Below are positions 62,185 through 64,000 of a DNA stretch of 64,000 nt, piece by piece. Positions within the stretch are counted from its first letter, which is position 1. Every line of letters begins with the position of its first letter. This DNA is from Microbacterium sp. B35-30 (GTDB taxonomy: Bacteria; Actinomycetota; Actinomycetes; Actinomycetales; Microbacteriaceae): NCBI RefSeq assembly GCF_010634855.1, contig NZ_MWLQ01000028.1, positions 20,593-84,592 of the forward strand. Reading direction: 5' to 3'. The notes under the pieces were generated by a model. It was given only the letters and a program-made list of their open reading frames with translations. It ran no database searches and was not told the DNA's origin. Made by a program: the position numbers and the translations under genes.

Positions 62185-62652
62185 ATGCAGCGCACCATCG
62201 AGATCCGCACCGACGACCTGAGCGGTGATGCCACCCGACGCCTCATCGCCTCGCACCTGGCCGGGATGCACGACACCTCGCCCGCAGAGAGCGTGCACGC
62301 GCTCGACATCGACGCGCTGCGGCATCCGTCCCTAGCTGTGTGGTCGGCATGGATCGACGGGGAGCTCGCGGGCATCGGCGCGTTGAAGGCACTCGACTCC
62401 GACCGTGGCGAGATCAAGTCGATGCGCGTCGACGACCGCTTCCGGGGCACCGGCGTCGGACGCGCGATGCTGCGCCACATCGTCGACGAGGCACGGCTGC
62501 GGGGCCTGTCGAGCCTGTGGCTCGAGACCGGCACGACCGAGGACTTCGCACCCGCGCAGCGCCTGTACGCGAGCGAGGGCTTCGTGCTCTGCGGCCCGTT
62601 CGAGGACTACGCCCTCGATCCCTTCTCGATCTTCATGACGCGCGCGCTCTGA
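62185..62652 (+). CDS. GNAT family N-acetyltransferase
   Basis: The 155-residue protein is a single GNAT domain. It has IKSMRVDDRFRGTGVGRAMLRHIVDEARLRGLSSLWLETGT, with the acetyl-CoA loop R-x-x-G-x-G, and FAPAQRLYASEGFVLCGPFEDY. It resembles PhnO/RimI-like small-molecule acetyltransferases; the substrate is unknown. It follows the EamA gene by 52 bp on the same strand, so it may be co-transcribed. The ATG at 62185 is chosen by family pattern. Confidence 0.92.
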   Translation: MQRTIEIRTDDLSGDATRRLIASHLAGMHDTSPAESVHALDIDALRHPSLAVWSAWIDGELAGIGALKALDSDRGEIKSMRVDDRFRGTGVGRAMLRHIVDEARLRGLSSLWLETGTTEDFAPAQRLYASEGFVLCGPFEDYALDPFSIFMTRAL

Positions 62653-62685
62653 CGCGCGCCGCGCCGAACCGCGGGGCCGAGATCT

Positions 62686-63888
62686 TCAGGCGGGAACGAC
62701 CAGGGCGACCGCGAAGGCGGACACGCCCTCAGCGCGTCCGGTGAATCCGAGGCCGTCGGTGGTGGTCGCCGAGACCGTGACCGGCGCTCCTCCGAGGGTG
62801 GCCGACAGCGCCCGCTCGGCTTCCGCACGGCGGGCCGAGAAGCGGGGGCGTTGAGCCTGCACCTGCACCGACACGTTTCCCACGCGCCATCCCGCCTCGC
62901 CGAGGAGGGCGACCGTGCGCTTCAGGAAGACATCCGCGTGCGCGCCGGCGTACTCCGGGTGATCCGTGCCGAAATGCGTGCCGATGTCGCCCAGGCCGGC
63001 GGCCGAGAGCAGGGCGTCCACGATCGCGTGCGCCACGGCATCCCCATCGGAGTGGCCCGACAGCGGCGCCTCTCCGGGCCATTCGAGGCCCGCGAGCCAC
63101 AGCGTGCCGTCGCCGCCGAAGGCGTGCACGTCCGTGCCCACCCCCACGCGGGGAACGACGGGCCCGTGCTGAAGATGCGCGGGAGCGTGCGGAACGGCCT
63201 CGGTGATGAGGTGCCGGGCACGGTCGAGGTCGGCCGTCGTCGTGATCTTGAACGCGAGCGGATGCCCCGGCACGGCGGCCACCGCGTGGCCGGCCTCGGC
63301 GACCAGGGCGGCGTCATCGGTGAAGTCGTGGCGCGCTGTGGCGTATGCCGCATCGAGCACGTCACGCCGGAAGCCCTGCGGTGTCTGCGCGGCCGCCAGC
63401 TCGGCGCGGTCCACGGCGGCGACGATCTCGTGCCCCACGACGCGCTTGACGGTGTCGATGACCGGCAGCACAGGGATCGCACCCGCAGCGCCGGCGTCGA
63501 GCGCCGCGATGACGCGCTCGAAGACCTCGGCGGGGGTCAGCGCCCGCGCCGCGTCGTGCACGAGAACGATTTCGACGTCTGCCCAGAGCGCAGCGAGCCC
63601 GGCGGCGACGGAGGCCTGGCGGGTCTCACCGCCGGCGACCACCGAGACCAGGTCACGGCGCTCGCCCGCCGCAGCGAGCGCTTCGCTGAGTGCATCGCCC
63701 TCGCGCCCGGCGGGGGCCACGATCACCACCTGGGCGGTCGGGGCGGCGAACACGCCCGTCAGGGCATGACGCAGAATGCTGCTGCCGTCGATGCCGACGA
63801 ACGCCTTGGGGGCGCCGGCTCCGAGACGGGTGCCCGAGCCGGCGGCGACGACGACCACGCCGATGCGCGGCACAGGGGTGATGCTCAC
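62686..63888 (-). CDS. ispDF: Bifunctional IspD/IspF (MEP pathway)
   Basis: The 400-residue fusion catalyses two steps of the MEP isoprenoid pathway: MEP cytidylyltransferase (IspD, residues 1-225, with [17 protein letters not shown] and VHDAAR) and MECDP synthase (IspF, about 240-400, with [30 protein letters not shown] and [16 protein letters not shown]). Metal-binding D/H pairs are present in the IspF half. The fusion is common in actinobacteria. The GTG start at 63888 is six bases after TAGCGT (63895-63900), so probably leaderless. No gene is visible between it and the end of the window (about 110 bp). Confidence 0.96.
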   Translation of the reverse strand: MSITPVPRIGVVVVAAGSGTRLGAGAPKAFVGIDGSSILRHALTGVFAAPTAQVVIVAPAGREGDALSEALAAAGERRDLVSVVAGGETRQASVAAGLAALWADVEIVLVHDAARALTPAEVFERVIAALDAGAAGAIPVLPVIDTVKRVVGHEIVAAVDRAELAAAQTPQGFRRDVLDAAYATARHDFTDDAALVAEAGHAVAAVPGHPLAFKITTTADLDRARHLITEAVPHAPAHLQHGPVVPRVGVGTDVHAFGGDGTLWLAGLEWPGEAPLSGHSDGDAVAHAIVDALLSAAGLGDIGTHFGTDHPEYAGAHADVFLKRTVALLGEAGWRVGNVSVQVQAQRPRFSARRAEAERALSATLGGAPVTVSATTTDGLGFTGRAEGVSAFAVALVVPA

Positions 63889-64000
63889 CCGTTCACGCTA
63901 TCGCGATCGGCGGAGAGCAGCGCTCCTCGCACCGCTCATGAACCTCGCTGAAAGCGGGCCGGAAGCGCACCGTGCACACAGCAGAACGGCGCCCCGCGGG

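Overview
The window is 64 kb of high-GC DNA from an actinobacterium, most likely Microbacterium or a close relative in the Microbacteriaceae. Reasons: the Lsr2 nucleoid protein, the fused IspDF enzyme near cysS and rlmB, the ImuA'-ImuB-DnaE2 mutasome, DUF3027, DUF3263, DUF2332 and DUF4032 proteins, a bacterial XPB helicase, TTG/GTG starts, and a strongly recurrent GGATGCC word. No prophage, integrase, transposase, CRISPR array, rRNA operon or replication origin is visible. It looks like ordinary chromosome with patches of intergenic repeats.

Layout. 0-4.3 kb: lsr2, the membrane NAD(P) transhydrogenase pair pntA-pntB, and a cysteine-free A-type Fe-S-carrier-like protein. 4.3-10.7 kb: a hypothetical protein, tRNA-Arg, a GNAT enzyme, a divergent LysR regulator and FAD oxidoreductase with a dyad between them, and two small paralogous proteins of unknown function on either side of that pair. 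10.7-17.1 kb: the SOS mutagenesis operon imuA'-imuB-dnaE2, with a LexA box inside the promoter spacer and an array of repeats between imuB and dnaE2. 17-22 kb: an HNH endonuclease, a possible small RNA or 36-codon gene ending in a strong terminator, an M23 peptidase, a DtxR/IdeR regulator, and a stop-interrupted AbiEi/DUF559 gene bracketed by 72-bp repeats. 22-32 kb: serC, then a TetR regulator divergent from an oligopeptide/oligosaccharide-type ABC transporter and a GH3 beta-glucosidase, probably one glycoside uptake and hydrolysis operon.

32-45 kb: DUF3027 with a cold-shock-domain protein, the helicase-associated protein and XPB pair, a secreted 5'-nucleotidase, a glyoxalase-fold remnant, an SDR-TetR pair, a ferredoxin-reductase-like flavoprotein and a two-component system. 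45-54 kb: an orphan WXG100 protein, groEL with CIRCE, cspA, a LytR_C protein, DUF3263-DUF2332, msrB with a nitroreductase, bcp, a CitE-like lyase, a DMT transporter and tRNA-Thr. 54-64 kb: a thioredoxin-fold membrane protein without its CXXC, an MsiK-type sugar ABC ATPase, DUF4032, an NmrA-like protein, rlmB, cysS, EamA and GNAT genes, and ispDF.

Regulation. Many genes have a TANNNT hexamer ending six to eight bases before the start codon, which suggests widespread leaderless mRNAs. Recognisable controls are the LexA box of imuA', CIRCE of groEL, an IdeR-like box at the dtxR promoter, and dyads upstream of the LysR/flavoprotein, TetR/ABC and SDR genes. The MsiK-type ATPase is the kind of shared subunit that powers sugar ABC systems, but the opp-like operon carries its own ATPases.

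The best candidates for undescribed biology are the transcript unit at 18251-18416, the paralogous pair at 6353 and 9856, the repeat families (14168, 20663/21774, 21861, and hairpins sharing arms at 32249 and 57802), and the cysteine-free versions of normally cysteine-dependent folds. I see no clearly new multi-gene system.
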